From assembly GCF_026015985.1 (NCBI RefSeq), contig NZ_CP110389.1:3442001-3506000 (forward strand): a DNA stretch of 64,000 nt, read 5' to 3'. Within the stretch, counting starts at the first letter, position 1. Each line of letters begins with the position of its first letter. The notes beneath the pieces are model-generated. The model searched no databases. It saw only the letters and a list, made by a program, of their open reading frames with translations, and was not told where the DNA came from. Shown here in pieces: positions 1 to 8,458 of the stretch. A program made the translations under genes and the position numbers. This DNA comes from Rhodopseudomonas sp. P2A-2r. GTDB lineage: Bacteria > Pseudomonadota > Alphaproteobacteria > Rhizobiales > Xanthobacteraceae.

Positions 1-720
1 GATTTTTTCAGCAGCGAGACGCTCGACGGCGATTGGCGCGCGGTGGCCGATGACGTTGGCCGCCTGCTCGACGGCTACACCGGCCGGCTCGGCATGCACG
101 GTCCGTTCTGGGGCTTCAAGATCGACAGCCAGGATCCGCTCATTCGCGCCGTCGTCACCAAGCGGCTGTTGCAGGGGCTCGATGCCTGCGAGGCGATCGG
201 GGCGACGCAGATGGTGATCCATTCGCCGTTCACCACCTGGGATTACAATAACCTCGATATCAATCCCGGTTCCCGCGAGGCGCTGGCCGAACGCGTGCAT
301 CAGACGCTCAGGGACGTGGTGCAACGCGCCGAGGGCATCGGCTGCGAGCTCGTCATCGAGAACATCGAAGACATCGACCCGATGGCGCGCGTGCTCCTCG
401 CCCGGAGTTTCAACAGTGTCGCGGTTCGCGTGTCGATCGACACCGGGCACGCGCACTACGCGCATGTGTCCACCGGCGCGCCGCCGGTCGATTACTATGT
501 TGATGCAGCCGGTGCGGATCTCGCCCATGTGCACATCCAGGATGCCGACGGCTACTCGGATCGTCACTGGTTGCCCGGCGACGGCACCGTGAACTGGATG
601 GCAGTGTTCCGGGCGCTGGGCCGCCTGTCGCAGCGGCCGCGGCTGCTGATCGAGGTCAAGGACCAGCTCAATATTCGCCGCGGCGCCGCGCATCTCGAGG
701 CGCTCGGTATCGCCGGCTAG
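1..720 (+). CDS. Sugar phosphate isomerase/epimerase-like TIM-barrel protein (5' partial)
   Basis: The frame is open from base 1 and reads DFFSSETLDGDW before the first possible start (GTG at 43), so the gene probably begins outside the window. The protein has the xylose-isomerase-like/AP-endonuclease-2 barrel pattern: an IHSPFTTWD strand-loop, VIENIED (metal-ligand Glu), SIDTGHAHYAH (Asp/His ligands), HVHIQDADG and a late LIEVKD Glu. These are the usual divalent-metal positions of sugar isomerases and epimerases. It lies 61 bases upstream of a solute-binding protein gene on the same strand, so it probably acts on the substrate imported by the following ABC system. The exact substrate cannot be read from sequence; the fold call is good and the reaction is inference. 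Confidence 0.75.
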   Translation, partial: DFFSSETLDGDWRAVADDVGRLLDGYTGRLGMHGPFWGFKIDSQDPLIRAVVTKRLLQGLDACEAIGATQMVIHSPFTTWDYNNLDINPGSREALAERVHQTLRDVVQRAEGIGCELVIENIEDIDPMARVLLARSFNSVAVRVSIDTGHAHYAHVSTGAPPVDYYVDAAGADLAHVHIQDADGYSDRHWLPGDGTVNWMAVFRALGRLSQRPRLLIEVKDQLNIRRGAAHLEALGIAG

Positions 721-781
721 CGCGATCCCGTCGTCGTCCGCGTCTGCTGCCTGTTGTTATCCGATGCCAAAGGAACGCGTC

Positions 782-2419
782 ATGCTTTGTCCCAATCGCC
801 GTTCGATTCTCAGCCTTGGCGCCGGCGCCGCCGGTGCGTTCATTCTGCCGCGGATTTCGATTGCGCAGGCCGATAACCGCCCGTCGATCACCATCGCGGT
901 GCAGAAGGTGGCAAACTCCAACACACTCGACGTGTTGCGCGAGCAGTCCAATGTCGGCGAGCGGGTGTTCTACTCCTCGCTGTGGGAAGCCCTGATCGGC
1001 AAGGATTGGCGAAGCGATCTGCGCATGACGCCGGGCCTTGCCACCGAATGGCGCCGGGTCGACGATCAGACCGTCGAGTTGAAACTGCGCCAGGGCGTCA
1101 AGTTCCACAACGGCGACGAGATGACCGCCGAGGACGTGGTGTTCTCGTTCAGCCGCGAGCGCATGTTCGCCAACACCGAAGCCAAGAACCGCAGCACCAT
1201 CCGCGCCACCGAGCAGATCCCGACGCCGCGCCCGGGCAAGGAACTGCCGGGCGATCTTCCGGCAGTGGCGCGCCGCATCTGGCCCGACCTGGTGCGCGTC
1301 GAGGCGGTGGACAAATACACCGTGCGCTTCGTCAACGCCACGCCCGACGTCACGCTGGAAGGCCGGCTGTCGCGGTCCGGATCCGACATCATGAGCCGTC
1401 GTGGCTGGGAAGAGGCCGCGAGCTATCTCGACTGGGCGCGCAAGCCGATCACCACCGGGCCGTACATGGTGGCGGAGTACAGACCCGACGTATCGCTGAC
1501 GCTGGTGGCGCATGACGAATATTGGGGCGGTCGCCCGCCGATCAAGCAGATCCGCTTCGTCGAGGTGCCGGAAGTGTCGAGCCGGGTCAACGGCCTGGTG
1601 TCCGGCCAGTACCAGTTCGCCTGCGATATCCCGCCGGACCAGATTGCCGGCATCGAAAAGAACGCCGGCTTCGAAGTGCAGGGCGGCACCATCGCCAATC
1701 ACCGCCTCACGGTGTTCGACAAGAACCATGCGCAGCTGGCCAACCCGCTGGTACGCCGCGCCTTCACCCATGCCATCGACCGCCAGGCCATCGTCGACAG
1801 CCTGTGGGCCGGCCGCACCCGCGTGCCGCACGGGCTGCAGTGGGAGTTCTACGGCGACATGTTCCATGCCGACTGGACCGTGCCGGAATACAACCCGAAG
1901 CTGGCGCAGGATCTGCTGAAGCAGGCCAACTACAAGGGCGATCCGATCCCGTACCGGCTGCTCAACAACTACTACACCAACCAGGTGCCGACCTCGCAGG
2001 TGCTGGTGGAGATGTGGAAGGCCGTCGGCCTCAACGTCCAGATCGAGACCAAGGAAAACTGGACCCAGATCATGGAGCGGACGCCGACCCGCGCCGTGCG
2101 CGACTGGTCGAATTCGGCGCCGTTCAACGATCCGGTGTCGTCGATCGTGGCCCAGCATGGTCCGAACGGACAGCAGCAGCAGATCGGCGAATACGCCAAC
2201 GTCGAAGCCAATGCGCTGTGCGAAGTGCTGGAGACCTCGACGGATCGTCCGAAGCGCCGCCTTGCCTTCCGCCGCATGCTCGAAATCCTCGAACGCGAGG
2301 ACCCCGCCTATACGGTGCTGCACCAGAACGCGACGTTCACCGCAAAGCCGAAATCCATCAAATGGAAAGCCTCTCCGGCCTTTGCGATGGATTTCCGTCC
2401 CGGCAATTTCGGGAGCTGA
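782..2419 (+). CDS. ABC transporter substrate-binding protein, peptide/opine/nickel family (SBP_bac_5)
   Basis: Periplasmic solute receptor of about 545 residues. The N-terminus has a twin-arginine-type signal (NRRSILSLGAGAAG) followed by a short hydrophobic stretch and an AQA cleavage-like site. The body has the family's features: LRQGVKFHNGDEMTAEDVVFS near the N-terminal third, TGPYMVAEY, VRRAFTHAIDRQAIVD and a C-terminal region ending FRPGNFGS. An upstream in-frame ATG exists at 764, but AAAGGA at 769-774 sits 7 bases before the ATG at 782, so I chose 782. It is the first gene of the transporter block and is followed after 3 bases by the ATPase gene. The ligand is not predictable; oligopeptides, opines or glycoside-like solutes are all possible for this family. 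Confidence 0.88.
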   Translation: MLCPNRRSILSLGAGAAGAFILPRISIAQADNRPSITIAVQKVANSNTLDVLREQSNVGERVFYSSLWEALIGKDWRSDLRMTPGLATEWRRVDDQTVELKLRQGVKFHNGDEMTAEDVVFSFSRERMFANTEAKNRSTIRATEQIPTPRPGKELPGDLPAVARRIWPDLVRVEAVDKYTVRFVNATPDVTLEGRLSRSGSDIMSRRGWEEAASYLDWARKPITTGPYMVAEYRPDVSLTLVAHDEYWGGRPPIKQIRFVEVPEVSSRVNGLVSGQYQFACDIPPDQIAGIEKNAGFEVQGGTIANHRLTVFDKNHAQLANPLVRRAFTHAIDRQAIVDSLWAGRTRVPHGLQWEFYGDMFHADWTVPEYNPKLAQDLLKQANYKGDPIPYRLLNNYYTNQVPTSQVLVEMWKAVGLNVQIETKENWTQIMERTPTRAVRDWSNSAPFNDPVSSIVAQHGPNGQQQQIGEYANVEANALCEVLETSTDRPKRRLAFRRMLEILEREDPAYTVLHQNATFTAKPKSIKWKASPAFAMDFRPGNFGS

Positions 2420-2422
2420 GTA

Positions 2423-3403
2423 ATGCAGCCGCTGATCGCGATCGACGCGCTGACCGTCGCCTTCAAGGGCGTGAAGGTGCTGGACGGCGTCAGCCTTGAA
2501 GTGCGTCGCGGCGAGGCCATTGGCCTCGTCGGCGAGTCCGGCTCCGGCAAGTCGGTGACCTGGCTGGCGGCGCTCGGCCTGCTGCCGAACACTGCCACCG
2601 TGAGCGGCAGCGTCAAACTGGAAGGCGCCGAACTTCTCGGCGCATCGCCGGGCGCCCTGGACAAGATCCGCGGCGGCAAGGTCGCCATGATCTTTCAGGA
2701 TCCAGCCAGCGCGCTGAACCCGGTGCTCAACATCCGCCGGCAGATCAGCGAAAGTCTCGCTTTGCATGGCGGGTTGTCGGGAACTGCGATCCACGCCGAA
2801 GCGAAACGCCTGCTCGATCTGGTGGGCATCCCCGACGCCGAGCGCCGGCTGTCGGCCTATCCGCACGAATTCTCCGGCGGCCAGAGCCAGCGCATCATGA
2901 TCGCCATGGCGCTGGCAGGGAATCCCGACCTGCTGATCGCCGACGAGCCGACCACAGCGCTCGACGCGACGATCCAGGCGCAGATTCTCGAACTGATCTG
3001 GCGCGTGCGCCGCGAGACCGGCATGGCCATCGTGCTGATCAGCCACGATCTCGGCGTGGTCGCGGAAAACTGCGACCGCGTCGCGGTGATGTATGCCGGC
3101 CGCATTGTCGAGGAAGCGCCGGCGGCGGAGCTGTTCGACGATCCCCGCCATCCTTATGCCGCCGGACTGGTCGGATCGCTACCGACCATGGACGGCCCGC
3201 GGCGCCGGCTGACGGCCATCGCCGGCACCGTGCCGGACCCGAAAGCCATGCCGACCGGCTGCGCCTTTGCGCCGCGTTGCGACTTCGCGGGCGGGCCATG
3301 CCAGATCCCGCCGCGACTGCGCGCCATCGCCGACAACCGGCGGATCGCCTGCGTCATCGACCGTGCGGCCCCGGCGCATCGTTACGTCCAGGCGGCGGAA
3401 TGA
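2423..3403 (+). CDS. Oligopeptide-type ABC transporter ATP-binding subunit (OppD/DppD-like)
   Basis: Cytoplasmic ATPase that powers import with the second ATPase encoded next. Walker A GESGSGKS is at residues 37-44, the signature is SGGQSQR, Walker B is [12 protein letters not shown], and the switch His lies in LISHDLG. The C-terminus carries the oligo_HPY extension with the Cys-containing [10 protein letters not shown] segment typical of the peptide/nickel subfamily, some members of which bind a 4Fe-4S cluster there. Length 326 residues is normal for OppD/DppD. The stop overlaps the start of the next ATPase gene (ATGA), so translation is probably coupled. Confidence 0.92.
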   Translation: MQPLIAIDALTVAFKGVKVLDGVSLEVRRGEAIGLVGESGSGKSVTWLAALGLLPNTATVSGSVKLEGAELLGASPGALDKIRGGKVAMIFQDPASALNPVLNIRRQISESLALHGGLSGTAIHAEAKRLLDLVGIPDAERRLSAYPHEFSGGQSQRIMIAMALAGNPDLLIADEPTTALDATIQAQILELIWRVRRETGMAIVLISHDLGVVAENCDRVAVMYAGRIVEEAPAAELFDDPRHPYAAGLVGSLPTMDGPRRRLTAIAGTVPDPKAMPTGCAFAPRCDFAGGPCQIPPRLRAIADNRRIACVIDRAAPAHRYVQAAE

Positions 3404-4395
3404 CCACGCCGCTGCTGAGCGTTGACGGGCTGGTGCGCAGCTATCGGATGAAAGCCGGCATGTTCGGACATGCGCGTGAGGTTCGTGCGGTCGACGGGGT
3501 GAGCTTTGCGATTCCCCGCGGCAAGACCCTCGGCCTGGTCGGTGAATCCGGTTCGGGCAAATCGACCACCGGCCGGCTGGTGCTCGGTCTGGAAAACCCC
3601 GATGCGGGAGCGGTCGGTTTTGACGGCGCGCCGCTGGCGGCCTTGGACAGCACGGCCTGGCGGGCGTCGCGTGCGCGCATGCAGATGATCTTCCAGAATC
3701 CGCTCGGTGCCCTCGACCGATTGCTGCCGATTGCCACCCAATTGCGCGAGCCGCTGGACATCCACCGCATCGGCGACGCGGCATCGCGCGCCGCGCGGGT
3801 GGCGGATCTGATGCGCAGGGTGGGGCTGTCGCGAGACATCGGACAGCGCTATCCGCATGAACTGTCGGGTGGTCAGCGCCAGCGTGCGGTGCTGGCGCGG
3901 GCGCTGACGACCAAGCCGGATTTCCTGGTCTGCGATGAGCCGGTCAGCGCGCTCGACGTCTCGATTCAGGCCCAGGTGGTCAATCTGCTGACCGATCTGC
4001 AGGCCGAGTTGAATTTGACCATGCTGTTCATCAGCCACGATTTGCGGGTGGTGCGTCAGATCAGCGAACGCGTCGCGGTGATGTATCTCGGGCGCGTGGT
4101 CGAACTCGGCGACGCCGACGATCTGTTCGCCTCGCCGCAGCACCCGTACACGCGCGCGCTGGTGTCGGCCTCGCCGACACCAGGCCGGCGCAAGGCCGAG
4201 CGCATCGTGCTGACCGGCGAGCCGCCGAATCCCGCGGCGAAACCTGCGGGCTGTGGCTTCCATCCGCGATGCCCCATCGCGTTCGCGCGCTGTCGCGTCG
4301 AGGCGCCTGACCTCGCCGAAGTCGCGCCTGGCCGCAGCGTGGCCTGCCATCAGGTCGGATCGGGTTCTTCCGCGCGCGCCGGAGCGTTGCACTGA
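3400..4395 (+). CDS. Oligopeptide-type ABC transporter ATP-binding subunit (OppF/DppF-like)
   Basis: Second ATPase of the importer. From the ATG at 3400 the protein starts [12 protein letters not shown], with Walker A GESGSGKS at residues 48-55, signature LSGGQRQR, Walker B FLVCDEPVSALD and FISHDLRVV. The C-terminal oligo_HPY region has Cys in CGFHPRC and ARC. The frame stays open upstream to 3277, but that part only re-reads the preceding ATPase gene and is not family-like, while 3400 gives an ATGA overlap with it. The next gene, the first permease, begins within this stop codon (TGATG). It forms the heterodimeric motor with the preceding ATPase. Confidence 0.92.
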   Translation: MTTPLLSVDGLVRSYRMKAGMFGHAREVRAVDGVSFAIPRGKTLGLVGESGSGKSTTGRLVLGLENPDAGAVGFDGAPLAALDSTAWRASRARMQMIFQNPLGALDRLLPIATQLREPLDIHRIGDAASRAARVADLMRRVGLSRDIGQRYPHELSGGQRQRAVLARALTTKPDFLVCDEPVSALDVSIQAQVVNLLTDLQAELNLTMLFISHDLRVVRQISERVAVMYLGRVVELGDADDLFASPQHPYTRALVSASPTPGRRKAERIVLTGEPPNPAAKPAGCGFHPRCPIAFARCRVEAPDLAEVAPGRSVACHQVGSGSSARAGALH

Positions 4396-5330
4396 TGGCA
4401 CGCTATTTCGCGATCCGCTTGTTGCGGGCCCTGATCACCATCGTGCTCGTCGTCACCTTCGTGTTCGTCGTGCTGCGGATGTCCGGTGACCCGGCGCTGA
4501 TCATCCTGGGCCCGGAGGCGCCGCCCGAAGTGATCGCCGCGTTCCGCAAGGCGTGGGGATTGGACGATCCGATCTGGATTCAATACGTCAACTACTTCGG
4601 CGCCATCGCCAAGGGCGAGTTGGGCCGCTCGATGCGCGACGGCCGTTCGGCGATCGAACTGGTGCTGGAACGGATTCCGGCCACGCTGGCGCTGACGATC
4701 CCGGCATTGCTGATCAAGCTCGCGATCGGCATTCCCGCGGGAATTTTCGCGGCGCTCAATCGCGGCAGCTGGATCGATCGCGTGGTGATGATCGGTGCCG
4801 TAGTCGGCTTTACCGTGCCGAGCTTCGTGCTCGGCCTGGTGCTGGTGCTGATCTTTGCCGTCCAGCTCGGCTGGCTGCCGTCGGGCGGGCAGGAGACCTG
4901 GCGCCACGCCATTCTGCCGATCGCGACGCTCGGGATCGGCGGCGCGGCGGTGCTGGCGCGCTTCACCCGCAGCGCCATGCTCGAAGTGCTCGGCCATTCC
5001 TATATCCGTACCGCGTCGGCCAAGGGCCTGTCGTGGCGGACCGTCGTGTTGTCGCATGCGCTGCCCAACGCCGCGATTCCGACGGTGACAATTGTCGGCT
5101 TCATGGTCGGCAGCCTGATCGCCGGCGCCGTCGTCGTCGAGAGCGTGTTTTCATGGCCCGGGGTAGGGCGGCTGCTCGTCGTCGCGGTGGCCAACCGCGA
5201 TCTCGCGATCGTGCAATGCATCCTGCTGCTGGTCGCCGCCACCATGGTGACGTCCAACATGATCGTGGATTTCCTCTACGGCTTCCTCGATCCACGCCTG
5301 CGCAGCCCGCAGGCGGCCGGAGCGCATTGA
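4395..5330 (+). CDS. ABC transporter permease, DppB/OppB family
   Basis: Inner-membrane channel subunit of the importer, 311 residues. It starts with a hydrophobic helix (LITIVLVVTFVFVVLRM) and the GDPALIILGPEAPPE periplasmic segment typical of DppB. Several further membrane helices follow, and the cytoplasmic EAA-like loop YIRTASAKGLSWRTVVLSHA contacts the ATPases. The C-terminus ends with the DFLYGFLDPRLR signature usual for this subunit. The start codon overlaps the upstream stop, and the second permease begins one base after this stop, so all four transporter subunits downstream of the receptor are tightly coupled. Confidence 0.92.
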   Translation: MARYFAIRLLRALITIVLVVTFVFVVLRMSGDPALIILGPEAPPEVIAAFRKAWGLDDPIWIQYVNYFGAIAKGELGRSMRDGRSAIELVLERIPATLALTIPALLIKLAIGIPAGIFAALNRGSWIDRVVMIGAVVGFTVPSFVLGLVLVLIFAVQLGWLPSGGQETWRHAILPIATLGIGGAAVLARFTRSAMLEVLGHSYIRTASAKGLSWRTVVLSHALPNAAIPTVTIVGFMVGSLIAGAVVVESVFSWPGVGRLLVVAVANRDLAIVQCILLLVAATMVTSNMIVDFLYGFLDPRLRSPQAAGAH

Positions 5331-5331
5331 G

Positions 5332-6198
5332 ATGGCGGATCTGTCACTTCCCGAGGAACGCACCGCAAAGCCAACGTTGACATGGCCGAAAATCCCGGCT
5401 GCCGTCGTGATCGCCATTGTCTGGCTGGTCGCCATGCTGACCATCGGGCTGCTGGCCGATACGCTGGCGCCCTATGGCATGACCAAGATGGACCTGCGCA
5501 ACCGTCTGGCGCCGCCCGGCCATGCGCTGCATTGGCTGGGCACCGACGAACTTGGCCGCGATGTGCTGTCGCGCCTGATGTTTTCGATCCGCATCTCCCT
5601 GCTGATCGCCTTCGGTGCGACGGCCATCTCCGCGGTGGTCGGCACGCTGCTGGGATTCCTCGCCGCGCATTTTCGCGGGTTCGTGGAGCAGGCGGTGCTG
5701 ATGCTGGCCGACTTTCAGGCCAGCATGCCGTTTCTGATTCTGGCGCTGGCGGTGCTGGCGTTCTTCGGCACCTCGCTGCCGCTGCTGATCGGGCTGATGG
5801 GCTGCTACGGCTGGGAACGTTACGCGCGCATCGCCCGCGGGCTGGCGATCTCGGCGAACAAGCAGGGCTATGCCGCCGCGGTCCGGCAGCTCGGCGCCAC
5901 GCCGTCGCGGATCTATCTGCGCCATATCCTGCCCAACATCGTCTCGACGCTGATCGTCTCCATGACCCTGGTGTTTCCTGAAGTCATCCTGCTGGAATCC
6001 GGCCTGTCCTTCCTCGGCCTCGGCGTGCAGCCGCCGATGACCAGCCTCGGCAACATGGTCGGCTACGGCCGCGACTATGTCGGCAGCGCGCCGTGGATCA
6101 TGCTGGCGCCGGCGGTGACGATCACGCTGACCACGCTGGCGGTGTCGCTGATCGGCGACTGGCTGCGCGACCGCCTCGATCCCACCCTCGACGACTAA
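5332..6198 (+). CDS. ABC transporter permease, DppC/OppC family
   Basis: Second channel subunit, 288 residues. A short cytoplasmic N-terminus is followed by a first membrane helix (VVIAIVWLVAMLTIGLLAD), then the characteristic periplasmic LGTDELGRDVLSRLMF segment of DppC proteins. The remaining helices and a coupling loop (YAAAVRQLGATPSRIYLRHI) complete the fold. It ends with DWLRDRLDPTLDD, the common C-terminus of the family. It pairs with the preceding permease. The gene for a type I phosphodiesterase begins 19 bases downstream and is probably cotranscribed. Confidence 0.92.
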   Translation: MADLSLPEERTAKPTLTWPKIPAAVVIAIVWLVAMLTIGLLADTLAPYGMTKMDLRNRLAPPGHALHWLGTDELGRDVLSRLMFSIRISLLIAFGATAISAVVGTLLGFLAAHFRGFVEQAVLMLADFQASMPFLILALAVLAFFGTSLPLLIGLMGCYGWERYARIARGLAISANKQGYAAAVRQLGATPSRIYLRHILPNIVSTLIVSMTLVFPEVILLESGLSFLGLGVQPPMTSLGNMVGYGRDYVGSAPWIMLAPAVTITLTTLAVSLIGDWLRDRLDPTLDD

Positions 6199-6217
6199 GC
6201 TCGGAACGGAAGCAGCC

Positions 6218-7492
6218 ATGTCACACCCCATCGTCGTCACCGTCATCTGTGACGGAAACCGTCCGGACTTCGTGTCGGAAGAAACGACGCCGCACATGGC
6301 GCGGCTGCGCAAGGCCGGTACCTGGTTCGCTGACCATCGCGGCATCTTTCCGTCGGCGACGCGGGCGTCGTCAGCCTCCATTGCCACCGGCTGCTGGCCG
6401 GTCTCGCATGGGCTGCGGGGCAACATGGTGGGATTGCCCGTCGCCGGCGGTCATGAGCTGCACGACGCCGGCAGACCAGAATTCTTCGACACCTATCGCA
6501 ATCATTTTGGCCGGCTGCTGCTGCGCCCGTCGCTGTCGGCGCGGGTTGCGGAGCTGCACGGCGCGTTGCTGTGCTCCAACGTCTCGCCGGGCGCGGCCTG
6601 GTTTCACGACGCCGATGCCCACGCCGAATTGTATCACCGCGAGCTGAGCTATCGCCCGGGCAGGGTGCCGCTGCTGCCGCCGATCGACGCACCCGCAGGT
6701 GCTGTCGGCGACGCCGTTCTCACAGAAAAATTCATCTCCATCCTGCTGGAGCGTCCGCCCTCGGTGGCGACCCTGTGGCTGTCCGAACCCGACAAGACCA
6801 TGCACGCCTTTCCGCTCGGCTCGCCGCAGCACCTCGCGGCGTTGCGCGCGGTCGACAACCACGTTGGTGCTGTCGCCGAAGCCGTCGCGCGGCTCAGGGA
6901 TCGCGGCCATGACGTGCTGCTGATGGTCGGCTCCGACCATGGCCATGAATCCGTCACCGAGGTCGTGCCGGTGGAACGGCGCCTGTTCGAGGCGGGTTTC
7001 AAGACCGAACTGGAGAGTCCGGACCTCGTCGTGGCCTGCCAGGGATCCTCGGCCTTCATTCACTTCGGCGACGACGCCCTCAACCGGCGGGACGAGGTCG
7101 CCGACTGGCTCGGCCAGCAATCCTGGGCAGGGCGCATCATCCGCGGCGAGGACCTTGCGGCACTCGGCCAGATCCCGGCCGCCGACGTGCTCGCCGTCGA
7201 CATGGCAAAATCGCCGGGCAGCAATTGCAACGGCATTCCCGGCCTCACCGTCATGGCGGTGCGCTTCTCCGAGGACGAGGACGCCGTGCGCCGCGACTGC
7301 GGCATGCATGGCGGGCTCGGCCGCTACGAGACCAATCCCACGCTCATGATCGTCGGCAACGGCTTTGCCGCGGGGCAGGTGGTGACGACGGAAAGCCGCA
7401 TCATCGACCTCGCGCCCACCGCCTTGCACCATCTCGGCCTGCCGCAAGACGGCCTCGACGGCATTGCGCTCGATGGTGGCAACTTCGGTTGA
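6218..7492 (+). CDS. Alkaline-phosphatase-superfamily protein, type I phosphodiesterase/nucleotide pyrophosphatase-like
   Basis: Predicted two-metal phosphodiester or phosphomonoester hydrolase, 424 residues. Metal and nucleophile elements of the NPP family are visible: ICDGNRPDFV near the N-terminus (Asp ligand), FPSATRASSASIATG with the Thr that aligns with the NPP nucleophile, WPVSHGLRGN, GSDHGHESV (Asp/His ligands) and a late GMHGG (His ligand). No signal peptide is evident, so it is probably cytoplasmic. An AGGCGGAAG-like purine-rich stretch precedes the ATG. Placement directly after the permease genes suggests that it hydrolyses the imported solute or a product of it. That is inference; the nucleophile motif departs from the usual T-F-P-N-H, so the substrate may be atypical. 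Confidence 0.82.
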   Translation: MSHPIVVTVICDGNRPDFVSEETTPHMARLRKAGTWFADHRGIFPSATRASSASIATGCWPVSHGLRGNMVGLPVAGGHELHDAGRPEFFDTYRNHFGRLLLRPSLSARVAELHGALLCSNVSPGAAWFHDADAHAELYHRELSYRPGRVPLLPPIDAPAGAVGDAVLTEKFISILLERPPSVATLWLSEPDKTMHAFPLGSPQHLAALRAVDNHVGAVAEAVARLRDRGHDVLLMVGSDHGHESVTEVVPVERRLFEAGFKTELESPDLVVACQGSSAFIHFGDDALNRRDEVADWLGQQSWAGRIIRGEDLAALGQIPAADVLAVDMAKSPGSNCNGIPGLTVMAVRFSEDEDAVRRDCGMHGGLGRYETNPTLMIVGNGFAAGQVVTTESRIIDLAPTALHHLGLPQDGLDGIALDGGNFG

Positions 7493-7534
7493 GATCGCAT
7501 CAGACGGACGGCGCGCTTCAACGGTCGCGTACCG

Positions 7535-8332
7535 TCAGGCAGCGCGGATCTCTGCGCCGTGAGCCAGGAATGGCGCTATGGCTTCGAGGAACGCCTCGGG
7601 AGCTTGCAAGGGTGGTACGTGGGCGCAGCCTTGCAGCACATGCAGGCGGGCATCGGGCAACAGCACGCTCAACTCCTCCGACATCGGCGGCGGCGTGGCT
7701 TCGTCCTGATCGCCGACCATCACCAGCACGGGCACCGTCACCTTCGCTAGCTCCGGCCGCAGGTCGAGCCCGGCCAGCGACGTGCAGGCGGCGTGAAACA
7801 CCTCGATGTCGGTGCGCAGAAACGCCGCCTCGCGCTCGCGCATCAGCTCGGGATGTGCCTCCTGATAGTCGGGGGCGAACAGCCGCCGCATCGCGACCGG
7901 CGTGATCGCGGCCAATCCCTTGGCCCGCGCCGCGGCCGCCATGTTGCGGAACGCCTCGCGGCCGGGCTCGGAGAACGCCGCGCCGCAATCCGCCAGCACC
8001 AGGCGGCTGGCGATCCCCGGATGGCGAATGGCCATCTGCAGCGCGACGAAGCCGCCATAGCCGTTGCCGAGCACGATGGCGTCCTCGCCGGCCGTGGCCT
8101 CGCGCACGAACGCGGCCATGCGATCAGCCACCGCGGGCAGCCCGCCTTCGACGGAGTGTGACGCGCCGAAGCCCGGCAGCTCCGGAACGATGACGCGAAA
8201 GCGCCGGGCGAGGGACGGCGCGATGCGGTCGAAGCTGGCGCGGTCCGAGAGCAGCGAATGGAACAGCACCAGCGGCGGGCCTTCGCCCAAAACCTCAGCG
8301 TTGACAGTGCCGTCGGCGAATAACTGGTTCAT
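7535..8332 (-). CDS. Alpha/beta hydrolase-fold protein lacking the nucleophilic serine
   Basis: The 265-residue protein has the alpha/beta hydrolase layout: LVLFHSLLSD (oxyanion region), VIVPELPGFGAS, an elbow strand, the acid in MVGDQDEATPP and the His in GCAHVPP. The elbow, however, reads GNGYGG (residues 89-94) instead of G-x-S-x-G, so the usual Ser is Gly91. The start at 8332 is chosen because TCCTC at 8339-8343 (GAGGA on the coding strand) lies 6 bases upstream; an in-frame start at 8359 is longer but less well placed. It diverges from the GntR/ALDH/MFS operon and may share its regulation. Relatives include 3-oxoadipate enol-lactonase-like hydrolases, but with this elbow the reaction is uncertain. 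Confidence 0.85.
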   Translation of the reverse strand: MNQLFADGTVNAEVLGEGPPLVLFHSLLSDRASFDRIAPSLARRFRVIVPELPGFGASHSVEGGLPAVADRMAAFVREATAGEDAIVLGNGYGGFVALQMAIRHPGIASRLVLADCGAAFSEPGREAFRNMAAAARAKGLAAITPVAMRRLFAPDYQEAHPELMREREAAFLRTDIEVFHAACTSLAGLDLRPELAKVTVPVLVMVGDQDEATPPPMSEELSVLLPDARLHVLQGCAHVPPLQAPEAFLEAIAPFLAHGAEIRAA

Positions 8333-8405
8333 CGGAAGTCCTCGGTGGTTCGATCGCACGATCCAGTGATACGGGGATTTGCGGCAAGTTCAAGCCATTT
8401 CCCGG

Positions 8406-8434
8406 TTGACGTGATATTTCACGCGTGAGATAAA
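8406..8434 (+). promoter_or_regulatory. Predicted promoter with embedded operator palindrome for the GntR-ALDH-MFS operon
   Basis: A TTGACG -35 box (8406-8411) is followed after 17 bases by GATAAA (8429-8434). The spacer and -10 contain TATTTCACGCGTGAGATA (8415-8432), an 18-base inverted repeat with 8 of 9 pairs matched. A second, overlapping dyad, GTGATATTTCAC, is at 8411-8422. Transcription would begin near 8441, which excludes the TTG at 8435 as a start for the GntR gene and supports the ATG at 8459. The position suggests autorepression by the adjacent GntR protein; this is inference from layout. Confidence 0.55.
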
Positions 8435-8458
8435 TTGGCTGAGAATTGGATTCCAACG

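Noticed and set aside
668..3151. Very long leftward open frame (over 800 codons) opposite the transporter genes
   Set aside because: It is the antisense of the solute-binding protein and ATPase genes, which have clear family motifs. Long antisense frames are expected at this GC content; the translation is His/Arg/Asp-rich and resembles no family.
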